A stretch of DNA of 46,591 bases from Cyanobacteria bacterium SIG27 (lineage in GTDB: Bacteria; Cyanobacteriota; Vampirovibrionia; Gastranaerophilales; Gastranaerophilaceae): NCBI GenBank assembly GCA_015152565.1, contig SUTT01000013.1, positions 1 to 46,591 of the forward strand, given 5' to 3'. The position numbers and the translations under genes were made by a program. The notes below the pieces were generated by a model. That model did no database searches. It saw only the letters and a list, made by a program, of their open reading frames with translations, and was not told where the DNA came from. Below, one piece after another: positions 8,044 to 14,891 of this stretch; the first letter of the stretch is position 1, and every line of letters begins with the position of its first letter.

Positions 8044-8313
8044 TTAGCCTCTAATACCTAGTTCTTTAATTAAAGCACGGTATTTTTCTAAGTCAGCATT
8101 TTTTAAGTATGTTAACATACCTTTTCTTCTACCAACCATAACTAAAAGACCACGTTTTGCTTGGAAATCTTTTTTGTTAGATTTTAAGTGTTCTGTTAAT
8201 TCAGAGATTTTTTGAGATAACATAGCGATTTGAACTTCGATGTTACCTGAATCTTTTTCAGATTTACCAAATTTTTTGATAATTTCTTGTTTGTTTTTCA
8301 AGTTAATTGACAT
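8044..8313 (-). CDS. rpsO: 30S ribosomal protein S15
   Basis: Primary 16S rRNA-binding protein of the small-subunit platform, 89 aa, exactly the family's length. Diagnostic segments are SGNIEVQIAMLSQKISELTEHL, trimmed here to VQIAMLSQKISELTEHL, HLKSNKKDFQAKRGLL, VGRRKGMLTYL and YRALIKELGIRG at the end. The ribosome-binding site is AAAGGAAA, about 6 nt upstream of the ATG. It is transcribed alone and divergently from the flagellar operon. Its stop codon abuts a GC-rich repeat instead of a standard terminator, which is unusual for a highly expressed gene. Confidence 0.97.
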   Translation of the reverse strand: MSINLKNKQEIIKKFGKSEKDSGNIEVQIAMLSQKISELTEHLKSNKKDFQAKRGLLVMVGRRKGMLTYLKNADLEKYRALIKELGIRG

Positions 8314-8502
8314 TTTTGTATTTCCTTTTGTTATACTTTACCGAATTGTATTGTATTATAAACATGAAAAAAATTACATTTTTTTATTAAAAATTTGTTA
8401 CAAATATCTTAATTGTCAAAATCAATCTAAAGATTAATTTTTTGAATTAAAATACATCTTTTGATTGATGAGCTTTAAATATAAATTAGTCTATATTATT
8501 GA

Positions 8503-8524
8503 TGTGGAGGATTGTATATCCACA
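8503..8524. promoter_or_regulatory. Inverted repeat upstream of the flagellar operon
   Basis: TGTGGA and TCCACA are separated by 10 nt, about 34 bp before the first flagellar ORF. The word AACTAGACAAT begins at the last base of the right arm (8524-8534) and also occurs at 1501-1511 upstream of the LuxR-type regulator. It is a possible operator or part of a leader hairpin; I could not identify a confident -35/-10 pair here. Confidence 0.3.
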
Positions 8525-8557
8525 ACTAGACAATGGTAAGAGGTAGAATTAGTAAGG

Positions 8558-9238
8558 ATGACACAAGGCATTTCATCAGGCCTTAACTTGGCGCTTGCTC
8601 GCATAAGTTATATTGAAAATAACTTTTCTGCACTTGAAAGAGTTGCAGGAGCGGCTAATCGTGTCCAAACCATTGAACAAGACTTTAAAAAGATATTAGA
8701 TACAAAAGCGGAACCTGTTAAAGAAGCGCCTAAAAAAGAAGAGCCGATTTTTGAAGCTTTTTTAGATGAAATTATAACTGATAAGGCCGAAAACAAAGAA
8801 GCAGTCGAGCTAAAATCAAAAATCGATTTAAAAGCACAGAGCGCTAATGTTGAAGAATTAATTGAAACATTTAGTGAAAAATACAATATTGATAGCGATT
8901 TTATAAAAGCAATAATTAAACAAGAATCTGGTTTTAATACAAAAGCAACAAGCAAAAAGGGTGCTATGGGTTTAATGCAATTAATGCCAAAGACTGCTGA
9001 AGCTTTGGGGGTGGTTGACGCTTATAACCCAAGTCAAAACATTGAAGGCGGAGTTAAATATCTTCGTCAAATGCTAGATAAATATGACAACAACCTTGAA
9101 ATGGCGCTTGCAGCCTATAACGCCGGACCAAGCGCAGTTCAAAAGTATGGCGGAATACCTCCATATAAAGAAACACAAAACTACGTTAAAACCATAATGA
9201 ATACTTACAATAAAGTAAAAGAATCGGGGCTGTTATGA
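8558..9238 (+). CDS. Flagellar lytic transglycosylase (SLT domain, no Sec signal)
   Basis: Peptidoglycan-cleaving enzyme, 226 aa, probably opening the wall for the flagellar rod. The C-terminal SLT domain (about residues 98-222) has the catalytic Glu123 in IIKQESGFNTKA, then GAMGLMQLMPKTAEALGV, NPSQNIEGGVKYL and ALAAYNAGPSAVQKYGG. The first ~95 residues are polar, with a Lys/Glu-rich linker and no signal peptide, so export may be through the flagellar type III apparatus. The FlgJ protein of this operon (13801-14136) lacks a muramidase domain, and this separate enzyme would supply that activity. Its stop overlaps the flgF start by 4 bp (ATGA). Confidence 0.9.
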   Translation: MTQGISSGLNLALARISYIENNFSALERVAGAANRVQTIEQDFKKILDTKAEPVKEAPKKEEPIFEAFLDEIITDKAENKEAVELKSKIDLKAQSANVEELIETFSEKYNIDSDFIKAIIKQESGFNTKATSKKGAMGLMQLMPKTAEALGVVDAYNPSQNIEGGVKYLRQMLDKYDNNLEMALAAYNAGPSAVQKYGGIPPYKETQNYVKTIMNTYNKVKESGLL

Positions 9239-10092
9239 TAACAAGAGGTATTGGAACAGTTGCAAAAGGTATGCAAGCGTTAATTGACTTTGAAGATGTA
9301 ACAGCGCATAATTTGGCTAACGTTACGACAAACGGTTTTAAAAGAAGTCAAATTACTTTTCAAGATATTTTGCAATCAAAAGTTCAAACAAAAAATGTTC
9401 AAAATAATAGCGTTGATGTTGGCTCATTAAGTATTGGAGCAAGAACAGATAGAACATACATCGATTTTTCTCAAGGCGGATTAACAGAATCAGCTAATAA
9501 AATGGATGTGGCTTTTCATGGTGACGGCTTCTTTAAGGTTAGATATCAAGATGTGGATGAAAACAAGCCTTATGATGAAAGAGATTATTATTACCAAAGA
9601 ACAGGCAATTTTGCTCTTGATGATGAAAACTATTTAATTAACAAAGATGGCGATTATATCATGGATATGGAGAATCGTAGAATAAGAATAACTCGTGACC
9701 CTGACGCAATCGAGCTTGATGATATGAATAGAATGGATCTATTAAAAGACTTGGTTATTGGTGAAAATGGTCAAATTCAATTATCAAATCCAAACTATAA
9801 TGTTCTATTGCAGAAAATTCAAGTTTGCGATTTTGAAGATAAAACTAAAATCTCCGGAATTGGTCTTGCAAAGTATCTTCCAATTTATGGGCAAGATGCA
9901 AAAGTTTATACAAAAGCAGACGGAACTTTTTCTCTTCAACAGGGAATGGTTGAAATGTCTAATGCAAATACGATAACCGAAATGCTTAATTCAATTAATG
10001 TTTCAAGAGGTTATGAATCTATGAGTAAAATATTAAAAAATCAAAGCGATACAGTTAGTCAAGCCATCTCGTTAGGCAATATTTCTAGATAG
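9235..10092 (+). CDS. flgF: Flagellar basal-body rod protein FlgF-like
   Basis: Proximal rod protein of the flagellar axial family, 285 aa. The N-terminal motif is FEDVTAHNLANVTTNGFKRSQITFQDIL, quoted here in part as HNLANVTTNGFKRSQ, and the C-terminal helix is EMLNSINVSRGYESMSKIL; both belong to the flg_bb_rod and FlgF/FlgG families. The central D1 part contains FHGDGFFKVRY and YYQRTGNFALDDENYL. It is followed 9 bp later by a clear FlgG, so it is assigned as FlgF by elimination and position. It could also be a second FlgG-type distal rod paralogue. Confidence 0.88.
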   Translation: MITRGIGTVAKGMQALIDFEDVTAHNLANVTTNGFKRSQITFQDILQSKVQTKNVQNNSVDVGSLSIGARTDRTYIDFSQGGLTESANKMDVAFHGDGFFKVRYQDVDENKPYDERDYYYQRTGNFALDDENYLINKDGDYIMDMENRRIRITRDPDAIELDDMNRMDLLKDLVIGENGQIQLSNPNYNVLLQKIQVCDFEDKTKISGIGLAKYLPIYGQDAKVYTKADGTFSLQQGMVEMSNANTITEMLNSINVSRGYESMSKILKNQSDTVSQAISLGNISR

Positions 10093-10101
10093 GAGCAATA
10101 A

Positions 10102-10887
10102 ATGTTAAGAGCACTTACTACAGCAGCAACAGGTATGATAGCACAACAAAATAACTTAGATGTTATTTCAAACAACGTTGCCAACTTATCAACCTATGGA
10201 TATAAAAAAGTTAGAGCAGAGTTTCAAGACTTATTAAGCCAAATTCATAGAACTCCTGGGGCGCAAATGGGTCAAGGAACATATCAACCTGTTGGTATTG
10301 AAGTTGGTCTTGGTGTTAAAACAGCAGCTACAACTAGAATTTTTTCAACAGGTCATCTTCAATCAACAGATAGACAACTTGACGTTGCTATTGCAGGTGA
10401 CGGCTTTTTCCAAGTAACGCTTGACGATGGCTCAATTGCATATACAAGAGATGGTGCTTGGAAGATGGATTCAAATGGTTCAATTGTAACTACTGATGGT
10501 TATCAATTACAACCACCAATTACAATTCCAATTAACGCTAAAGAAATTACAATTTCTCAAGCCGGGATTGTTTCTTGTACAACTGGAACAAATTCCGAAC
10601 AAACTCAATTAGGTCAAATCCAATTAACAAAATTCCAAAACCCATCAGGCTTAATGGCAATTGGTCATAATTTATATCGTGAAACTCAAGCTTCTGGAAC
10701 TCCACTCCAAGGTACAGCAGGCGAAGAGGGTTACGGAACAATTGAACAATGCTTCATTGAAGGAAGTAACGTTCAAATTGTTGAAGAATTAATTGGATTA
10801 ATTAAAACAGAAAGAGCGTATGAATCTAATTCAAAAGTAATTACAGCAGGTAATGATATACTTCAGCAAACTAATCAGATAGTATAA
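10102..10887 (+). CDS. flgG: Flagellar distal rod protein FlgG
   Basis: Distal rod protein, 261 aa, the usual FlgG length. It has LTTAATGMIAQQNNLDVISN at the N-terminus with NVANLSTYGYKKVRAEFQDL, the FlgG-type IAGDGFFQVTLDDG and YTRDGAWKMDSNG in the middle, and VEELIGLIKTERAYESNSKV near the C-terminus. An AGGAGC ribosome-binding site lies 7 nt before the ATG. The stop codon TAA is immediately followed by a 0.4-kb GC-rich repeat array that separates it from flgA. Confidence 0.95.
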   Translation: MLRALTTAATGMIAQQNNLDVISNNVANLSTYGYKKVRAEFQDLLSQIHRTPGAQMGQGTYQPVGIEVGLGVKTAATTRIFSTGHLQSTDRQLDVAIAGDGFFQVTLDDGSIAYTRDGAWKMDSNGSIVTTDGYQLQPPITIPINAKEITISQAGIVSCTTGTNSEQTQLGQIQLTKFQNPSGLMAIGHNLYRETQASGTPLQGTAGEEGYGTIEQCFIEGSNVQIVEELIGLIKTERAYESNSKVITAGNDILQQTNQIV

Positions 10888-11319
10888 CCGAGCAAAGCGA
10901 AGCGTAGTGCGATGCACTAGCTGAGCAAGGCGAGGTGCTAGGTGTGTGAAGCTCGCAGACGGCTGCGATGAGCAGGCGGCAAGAGCGGATACCGTACCCG
11001 AAAGGCAAGGAGCCGACGATAGTCGAGCGAACGCCTTGAGGGCAAAGGTGTGTGAAGCTCGCAGACGGCTGCGACGAGCAGGCGGCAAGAGCGGATACCG
11101 TACCCGAAAGGCAAGGAGCCGACGATAGTCGAGCGAACGCCTTGAGGGCAAAGGTGTGTGAAGCTCGCAGACGGCTGCGACGAGCAGGCGGCAAGAGCGG
11201 ATACCGTACCAAGGCGACGTAGGAGCGCAAGGGCAAAGCCCGAGCACCACAGGAGCAACAAAGAGCAAAGCGAAGCGTAGTGCGATACCCACAGGCGGAA
11301 AAGATAAGAAAGTAAAACC
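10888..11319 (+). repeat. GC-rich repeat array inside the flagellar operon (106-bp unit)
   Basis: This fills the 439-bp gap between flgG and flgA. The unit starting GGTGTGTGAAGCTCGCAGAC begins at 10941, 11047 and 11153, a strict 106-bp period, with two full copies and a third truncated near 11210; copies differ by a single C/T that I noticed. GAGCAAAGCGAAGCGTAGTG occurs at both ends (10890 and 11263), and AACCGAGCAAA occurs directly at 10886-10896 and 11316-11326. Each unit can form a GCTCGCAG...CTGC...GAGC hairpin. The period is not a multiple of three, and the overlapping frames here are artefacts of the repeat. Confidence 0.92.
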
Positions 11320-11326
11320 GAGCAAA

Positions 11327-12046
11327 ATGAAAAAACAAATCAAAAATTTAATACTATTTTTAATTTTAGCGTTTGGCTCAAACGCTTCATTTGCTTATGT
11401 TTTAACGCCTGATGAATTAAAAAACGACTTAAATAAAAAAATTAATTCTCAAATTAAAGAACAATTAAAAAATTATTCATCTGATTATAAAATCAAAATT
11501 TCTGGTATTCCAAATGAAAATATAATAACTCAGGAAAATAATAAACCTAAAATTGAAATAATTTCTCAAAACAATAATTTCAACCAAAATCAATATAGAA
11601 GAATTTTAATTAAATCTCAAAATGGTGCAACAATAAAAGCTTTTCCAATTACTGTTCAAACATTGGTTTATAAAGATGTTTTAGTTGCAAATGAAACAAT
11701 TGCTTATAACCAAGAAATTAATCAAGCTAACACAAAGCTGGAAAAGAGAGAAATTTCAAGACTTTTAGATAAAACAATTTCAAAAAATAATATAAATTTA
11801 ATTGCAACAAGAAATTATCCTAAAGGAAGTATAATTAATTCTCAATATGTTAAATCTAAATCAATCGTTGCAAAAAATTCTATAATTGATATTGTTTTTC
11901 AAACAAAAGGGATGAATATTAAACTCAAAGGAACAGCACTAAAAGAAGGCTCAATCGGAGATACAATTTTAGTTCGTTCTGAAAAATATAATAAAACATA
12001 TAATGGTGTAGTATTGTCACAAAATGAAGTTATGGTAAGGATTTAG
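11327..12046 (+). CDS. flgA: Flagellar P-ring assembly chaperone FlgA
   Basis: Periplasmic chaperone for P-ring (FlgI) assembly, 239 aa. A Sec signal peptide (MKKQIKNLILFLILAFGSNA) is followed by a variable region, then the SAF-type C-terminal half: TLVYKDVLVANETIAYNQEI, RNYPKGSIINSQYV, VDIVFQTKG-like IIDIVFQTKGMNIKLKGTAL, and GDTILVRSEKYNKTYNGVV. The order flgA-flgH-flgI-flgJ supports the call. The bases before the ATG (AAACCGAGCAAA) hold no good Shine-Dalgarno and come from the edge of the repeat array, so translation initiation may have been altered. Confidence 0.85.
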   Translation: MKKQIKNLILFLILAFGSNASFAYVLTPDELKNDLNKKINSQIKEQLKNYSSDYKIKISGIPNENIITQENNKPKIEIISQNNNFNQNQYRRILIKSQNGATIKAFPITVQTLVYKDVLVANETIAYNQEINQANTKLEKREISRLLDKTISKNNINLIATRNYPKGSIINSQYVKSKSIVAKNSIIDIVFQTKGMNIKLKGTALKEGSIGDTILVRSEKYNKTYNGVVLSQNEVMVRI

Positions 12047-12049
12047 AGG

Positions 12050-12655
12050 ATGAAAAAGTTAATTATTTTATCTTTAATATTATCGACAACAATGGTAAAT
12101 GCGGAAAGTTTATTTTCTCTAAACGCTTCTCAAAGCACAACAATTGAACCAAAAGCACTCTTTGCTTCAGTTCGTGCTCGTGGTGTTGGCGATTTAGTTT
12201 CAATTGTTATTGATGAAGCTCCAACAATGCAAGATGTTGGAACGTATTCAACTCAAAAATCAAGTTCTTTAGCTGAAAATTTAACTAAAGCATTTAATTC
12301 GATTTTTAATACAAGCATAAAAGATGCGCTAAATGGAACAGAGGGGGAATTATCCGTAACTGGTCAAACACAGCTTGGAAGAACATTGACTTTAACCGAT
12401 ACAGTGGTAGCACAAGTTGTGCAAGTTTTACCTAATGGAAATCTATTAGTTCAAGGCAAAAAAAGCTTAGTTAATCAAAATGAAAGAATTGATTTAATCA
12501 TTTCAGGAATAGTTGATCCTAAATGGATAAATCAAACAGGAGAAATTTTATCAAGCCAAGTTGCTAACTTGCAATTTGCAATGAATGGCGCTGGCACTGT
12601 TTCTCGAGGTCAAAACGAGGGTATATTGGATAGAGCAGTAAGAACTTTATTTTAG
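12050..12655 (+). CDS. flgH: Flagellar L-ring protein FlgH (no lipobox)
   Basis: Outer-membrane L-ring protein, 201 aa. Family features are LFASVRARGVGDLVSIVIDE, SGKGSTGRSG-equivalent VTGQTQLGRTLTLTDTVVA, VQVLPNGNLLVQGKKSL, the IDLIISGIVDP stretch and the C-terminal GILDRAVRTLF. The N-terminus MKKLIILSLILSTTMVNA looks like a signal peptide cut by signal peptidase I after VNA. There is no cysteine, so the lipidation site usual for FlgH is absent. The gene begins 3 bp after flgA. Presence of FlgH argues for a true outer membrane. Confidence 0.93.
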   Translation: MKKLIILSLILSTTMVNAESLFSLNASQSTTIEPKALFASVRARGVGDLVSIVIDEAPTMQDVGTYSTQKSSSLAENLTKAFNSIFNTSIKDALNGTEGELSVTGQTQLGRTLTLTDTVVAQVVQVLPNGNLLVQGKKSLVNQNERIDLIISGIVDPKWINQTGEILSSQVANLQFAMNGAGTVSRGQNEGILDRAVRTLF

Positions 12656-12686
12656 ATAGCTTGCAATGGTAAGTAGGATGATAACA

Positions 12687-13799
12687 ATGAGCAAAAAGTT
12701 AATAGCATTTATTTTAACTAGTTTTATGGGTTTATCTTTATTTTCTGAAGCTTTGGCAATTTCAGAGCAAACTCTTAGAATAAAAGATATAACTCATGTT
12801 AAAGGAATACGTGAAAACCAAGTGGTTGGCTATGGGCTTGTTGTTGGTCTTCAAAACACTGGTGATAACTCTCGTCATACTCAAATGACAAGTCAACAAA
12901 TGTTGCAATCATTAGGAACCGTAATTGACCAATCAAACTATATTCAAAAAGGCACATCGGCAGCAGTTATTGTAACAGCAACAATTCCTCCTTTTGCCAA
13001 AGAAGGAGATAAAATTGATGTTACAGTTTCTGCTATGGCAGATGCTAAAAGCTTAACCGGCGGTGTTTTGGTTCAAACTCAGCTAAGAGCGCCAAACGGA
13101 GAAATCGTTGCCGTTGCGCAAGGTCCTGTTTCAACAGGAGGTGTTAGAGCGGCAGCAGGCGGAGCAAGCGCATCAAAAGGCGTTACTACAACAGGCAGAG
13201 TTCCAAACGGCGCTATAGTTGAGCGTGATATTTTATCAACTATTGGTGATGAAACAACGCTAACTTTGCTTTTAGATAAAGCGGATTACACTATGGCAAG
13301 CAGGATTTCAAAAACAATTTCAACAAGAATTGCGCCAGCTCGTGCTCTTGATGGGGGTGCAGTTGAAATCACAATTCCATCAAAATATAGAGATGATAGA
13401 GTAACATTTTTATCATTAATTGAAAATCAGATAGTTGGTGCTGTCAGTGAAAAAGCAAAAGTAATTGTTAATGAAAGAACAGGGACTATTGTTATTGGCG
13501 GAAATACAAAATTAATGCCAGCAGCTATAGCACATGGCGGAATAACAATTAATATTCAAGTTCAAAATGAAGTAATTCAACCAAACCCAATGGCACAAGG
13601 TGATACTGCGCTTCAACAAAATGCACAAATTCAAATAACAGAAAAGCAAGCTTCTTTAATTGAACTTGAAGCAAATTCAAATTTATCTGATTTAGTTTCA
13701 GCTCTTAATGTTATTGGGGTTTCACCAACTGATTTAATAGCAATATTGCAAGCACTAGCAACAGCAGGTAGCTTGCAAGCAGAATTGGAGATTATTTAA
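12687..13799 (+). CDS. flgI: Flagellar P-ring protein FlgI
   Basis: Periplasmic P-ring protein that surrounds the rod in peptidoglycan. I chose the third in-frame ATG (12687): the only good ribosome-binding site, AAGTAGG at 12671-12677, lies 9 nt before it, and it yields a clean signal peptide MSKKLIAFILTSFMGLSLFSEALA, of which ILTSFMGLSLFSEALA is the core. The ATGs at 12666 and 12678 are alternatives. Mature sequence has RIKDITHVKGIRENQVVGYG, the GDNSRHTQMTSQQMLQSLG stretch, VSAMADAKSLTGGVLVQTQL and the C-terminal NVIGVSPTDLIAILQALATA, all typical of FlgI. Confidence 0.95.
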   Translation: MSKKLIAFILTSFMGLSLFSEALAISEQTLRIKDITHVKGIRENQVVGYGLVVGLQNTGDNSRHTQMTSQQMLQSLGTVIDQSNYIQKGTSAAVIVTATIPPFAKEGDKIDVTVSAMADAKSLTGGVLVQTQLRAPNGEIVAVAQGPVSTGGVRAAAGGASASKGVTTTGRVPNGAIVERDILSTIGDETTLTLLLDKADYTMASRISKTISTRIAPARALDGGAVEITIPSKYRDDRVTFLSLIENQIVGAVSEKAKVIVNERTGTIVIGGNTKLMPAAIAHGGITINIQVQNEVIQPNPMAQGDTALQQNAQIQITEKQASLIELEANSNLSDLVSALNVIGVSPTDLIAILQALATAGSLQAELEII

Positions 13800-13800
13800 G

Positions 13801-14136
13801 ATGAATAATTATATTAGCTCAATTGGAAACGCTTATATGTCTAATAGTTCTGATTTAACTGCTATTGAAAATATCAAAAGCGGCGCAAAATCAGAAAAAG
13901 AACAACTCAAAAAAGTTGCAACAGAATTTGAATCTATTTTTGTTGCCAAAATGCTAACAGAAATGGATAAAACTGTTGATAAAGAGGGCTCTTTGTTTCA
14001 AGAAAGCAAATACTTAGATAATTTAAAATCGTTTATGTATAACGATATTGCTCGTGAGATTTCGTCTAATCCACATACAAGCATTGGAGTTGCAAAACAA
14101 TTATACACACAACTAGAAAAAACAGTTAAAGGTTAA
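13801..14136 (+). CDS. flgJ: Flagellar rod-capping protein FlgJ, N-terminal domain only
   Basis: Rod cap needed for rod polymerisation, 111 aa. It shows the FlgJ N-terminal pattern LKKVATEFESIFVAKMLTEM, SLFQESKYLDNLKSFMYNDI and the terminal SIGVAKQLYTQLEK. The muramidase domain found in enterobacterial FlgJ is absent; a separate lytic transglycosylase at the head of the operon would replace it. It starts 1 bp after the flgI stop. Confidence 0.88.
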   Translation: MNNYISSIGNAYMSNSSDLTAIENIKSGAKSEKEQLKKVATEFESIFVAKMLTEMDKTVDKEGSLFQESKYLDNLKSFMYNDIAREISSNPHTSIGVAKQLYTQLEKTVKG

Positions 14137-14138
14137 AA

Positions 14139-14462
14139 ATGGATATATCAAATAATACTAATATTTCAGCGCAAATCGCAACTTCAATTTCAAAATTAAA
14201 CTTAAATACGGCTCGTCGTGCTTTTGAAGTTCAAAAAGATGATGAAAATACATCAAACATTGAATTGCAAGATTTTAAAAAAAGTGATATTCAATTAATA
14301 GAAGACAAAAAAACAACTCAAACCGTAAAATCATCAAATGGCGGAATTAACGTTGAAGAAATTCAACAATACGCAAATTTAATGGGGGAAAATTTATCAA
14401 TCGATGATATAAACTATGGTTTGATGTACGGTAGAAGTGTAATTGCGGATTTCAGCGCATAA
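14139..14462 (+). CDS. Unknown protein in the flgM position of the flagellar operon
   Basis: I do not recognise this 107-aa protein. It lies between flgJ and flgN, 2 bp after flgJ and 10 bp before flgN, where many bacteria carry flgM (anti-sigma-28). The N-terminal two thirds are polar and probably disordered. The C-terminus GINVEEIQQYANLMGENLS followed by IDDINYGLMYGRSVIADFSA looks structured and helical. A size near 100 aa, disorder and a helical C-terminus are all FlgM-like, but I see no clear FlgM sequence match. Alternatives are an export chaperone or another substrate of the flagellar apparatus. Confidence 0.7.
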   Translation: MDISNNTNISAQIATSISKLNLNTARRAFEVQKDDENTSNIELQDFKKSDIQLIEDKKTTQTVKSSNGGINVEEIQQYANLMGENLSIDDINYGLMYGRSVIADFSA

Positions 14463-14472
14463 GGGTAAGTAA

Positions 14473-14862
14473 ATGAGCTATAGTGAAGTGTATAATTCTT
14501 TTTTAGAATTAAAAGAAATTTTAAATCAAAAAAAAGAAGCAATAATTAAAAAAGATTTAGAAACGCTAAATTTAACTGATGAAGCGATAATCGTTCTTGT
14601 TGAAAAAATTAATAAGTTTGATATTTTAAACAATGATTTTTCTTCTGAAGAAAAAGAAAATTTAAAAAAGCTCGGCGAAGAAATAAAAATTATCCAAGAA
14701 AATAACGAAATATTAATAAAACACTCGCTAGGTGTTATAAATAACATATTATCTGGTATTTTAAATATAGCTCAAAATGATAAATATTCTTATAACGCCA
14801 AAGGCGTAGGATGTCAAAATAGTGAGAGTTTAGATATTTCATCTATCACGGAAGAAGCCTAA
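14473..14862 (+). CDS. flgN: FlgN-like flagellar export chaperone
   Basis: Predicted cytosolic chaperone for the hook-filament junction proteins FlgK and FlgL, 129 aa. It is almost entirely alpha-helical, with YNSFLELKEILNQKKEAIIK at the N-terminus, LTDEAIIVLVEKINKF, and a second long helix IKIIQENNEILIKHSLGVIN. This is the FlgN pattern (LxxLLxxExEAL followed by heptads), and it lies directly before flgK and flgL. Sequence conservation in this family is low, so the name rests on fold-like pattern and context. The C-terminal ~30 residues are polar. Confidence 0.75.
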   Translation: MSYSEVYNSFLELKEILNQKKEAIIKKDLETLNLTDEAIIVLVEKINKFDILNNDFSSEEKENLKKLGEEIKIIQENNEILIKHSLGVINNILSGILNIAQNDKYSYNAKGVGCQNSESLDISSITEEA

Positions 14863-14891
14863 TTCATAGGGATTTAAAAGGATTTAATACT

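Noticed and set aside
8240-8437. 65-aa plus-strand frame across the rpsO start
   Set aside because: It is antisense to rpsO, has no ribosome-binding site and shows no recognisable features.
10941-11210. CRISPR array
   Set aside because: The copies are contiguous and near-identical over the full 106 bp, with no unique spacers and no cas genes.
10831-11343. Several overlapping 100-170-aa frames, mostly on the minus strand
   Set aside because: They are produced by the 106-bp tandem repeat; the same Arg/Ser/Ala-rich phrases appear in different frames and no ribosome-binding site or family match is present.
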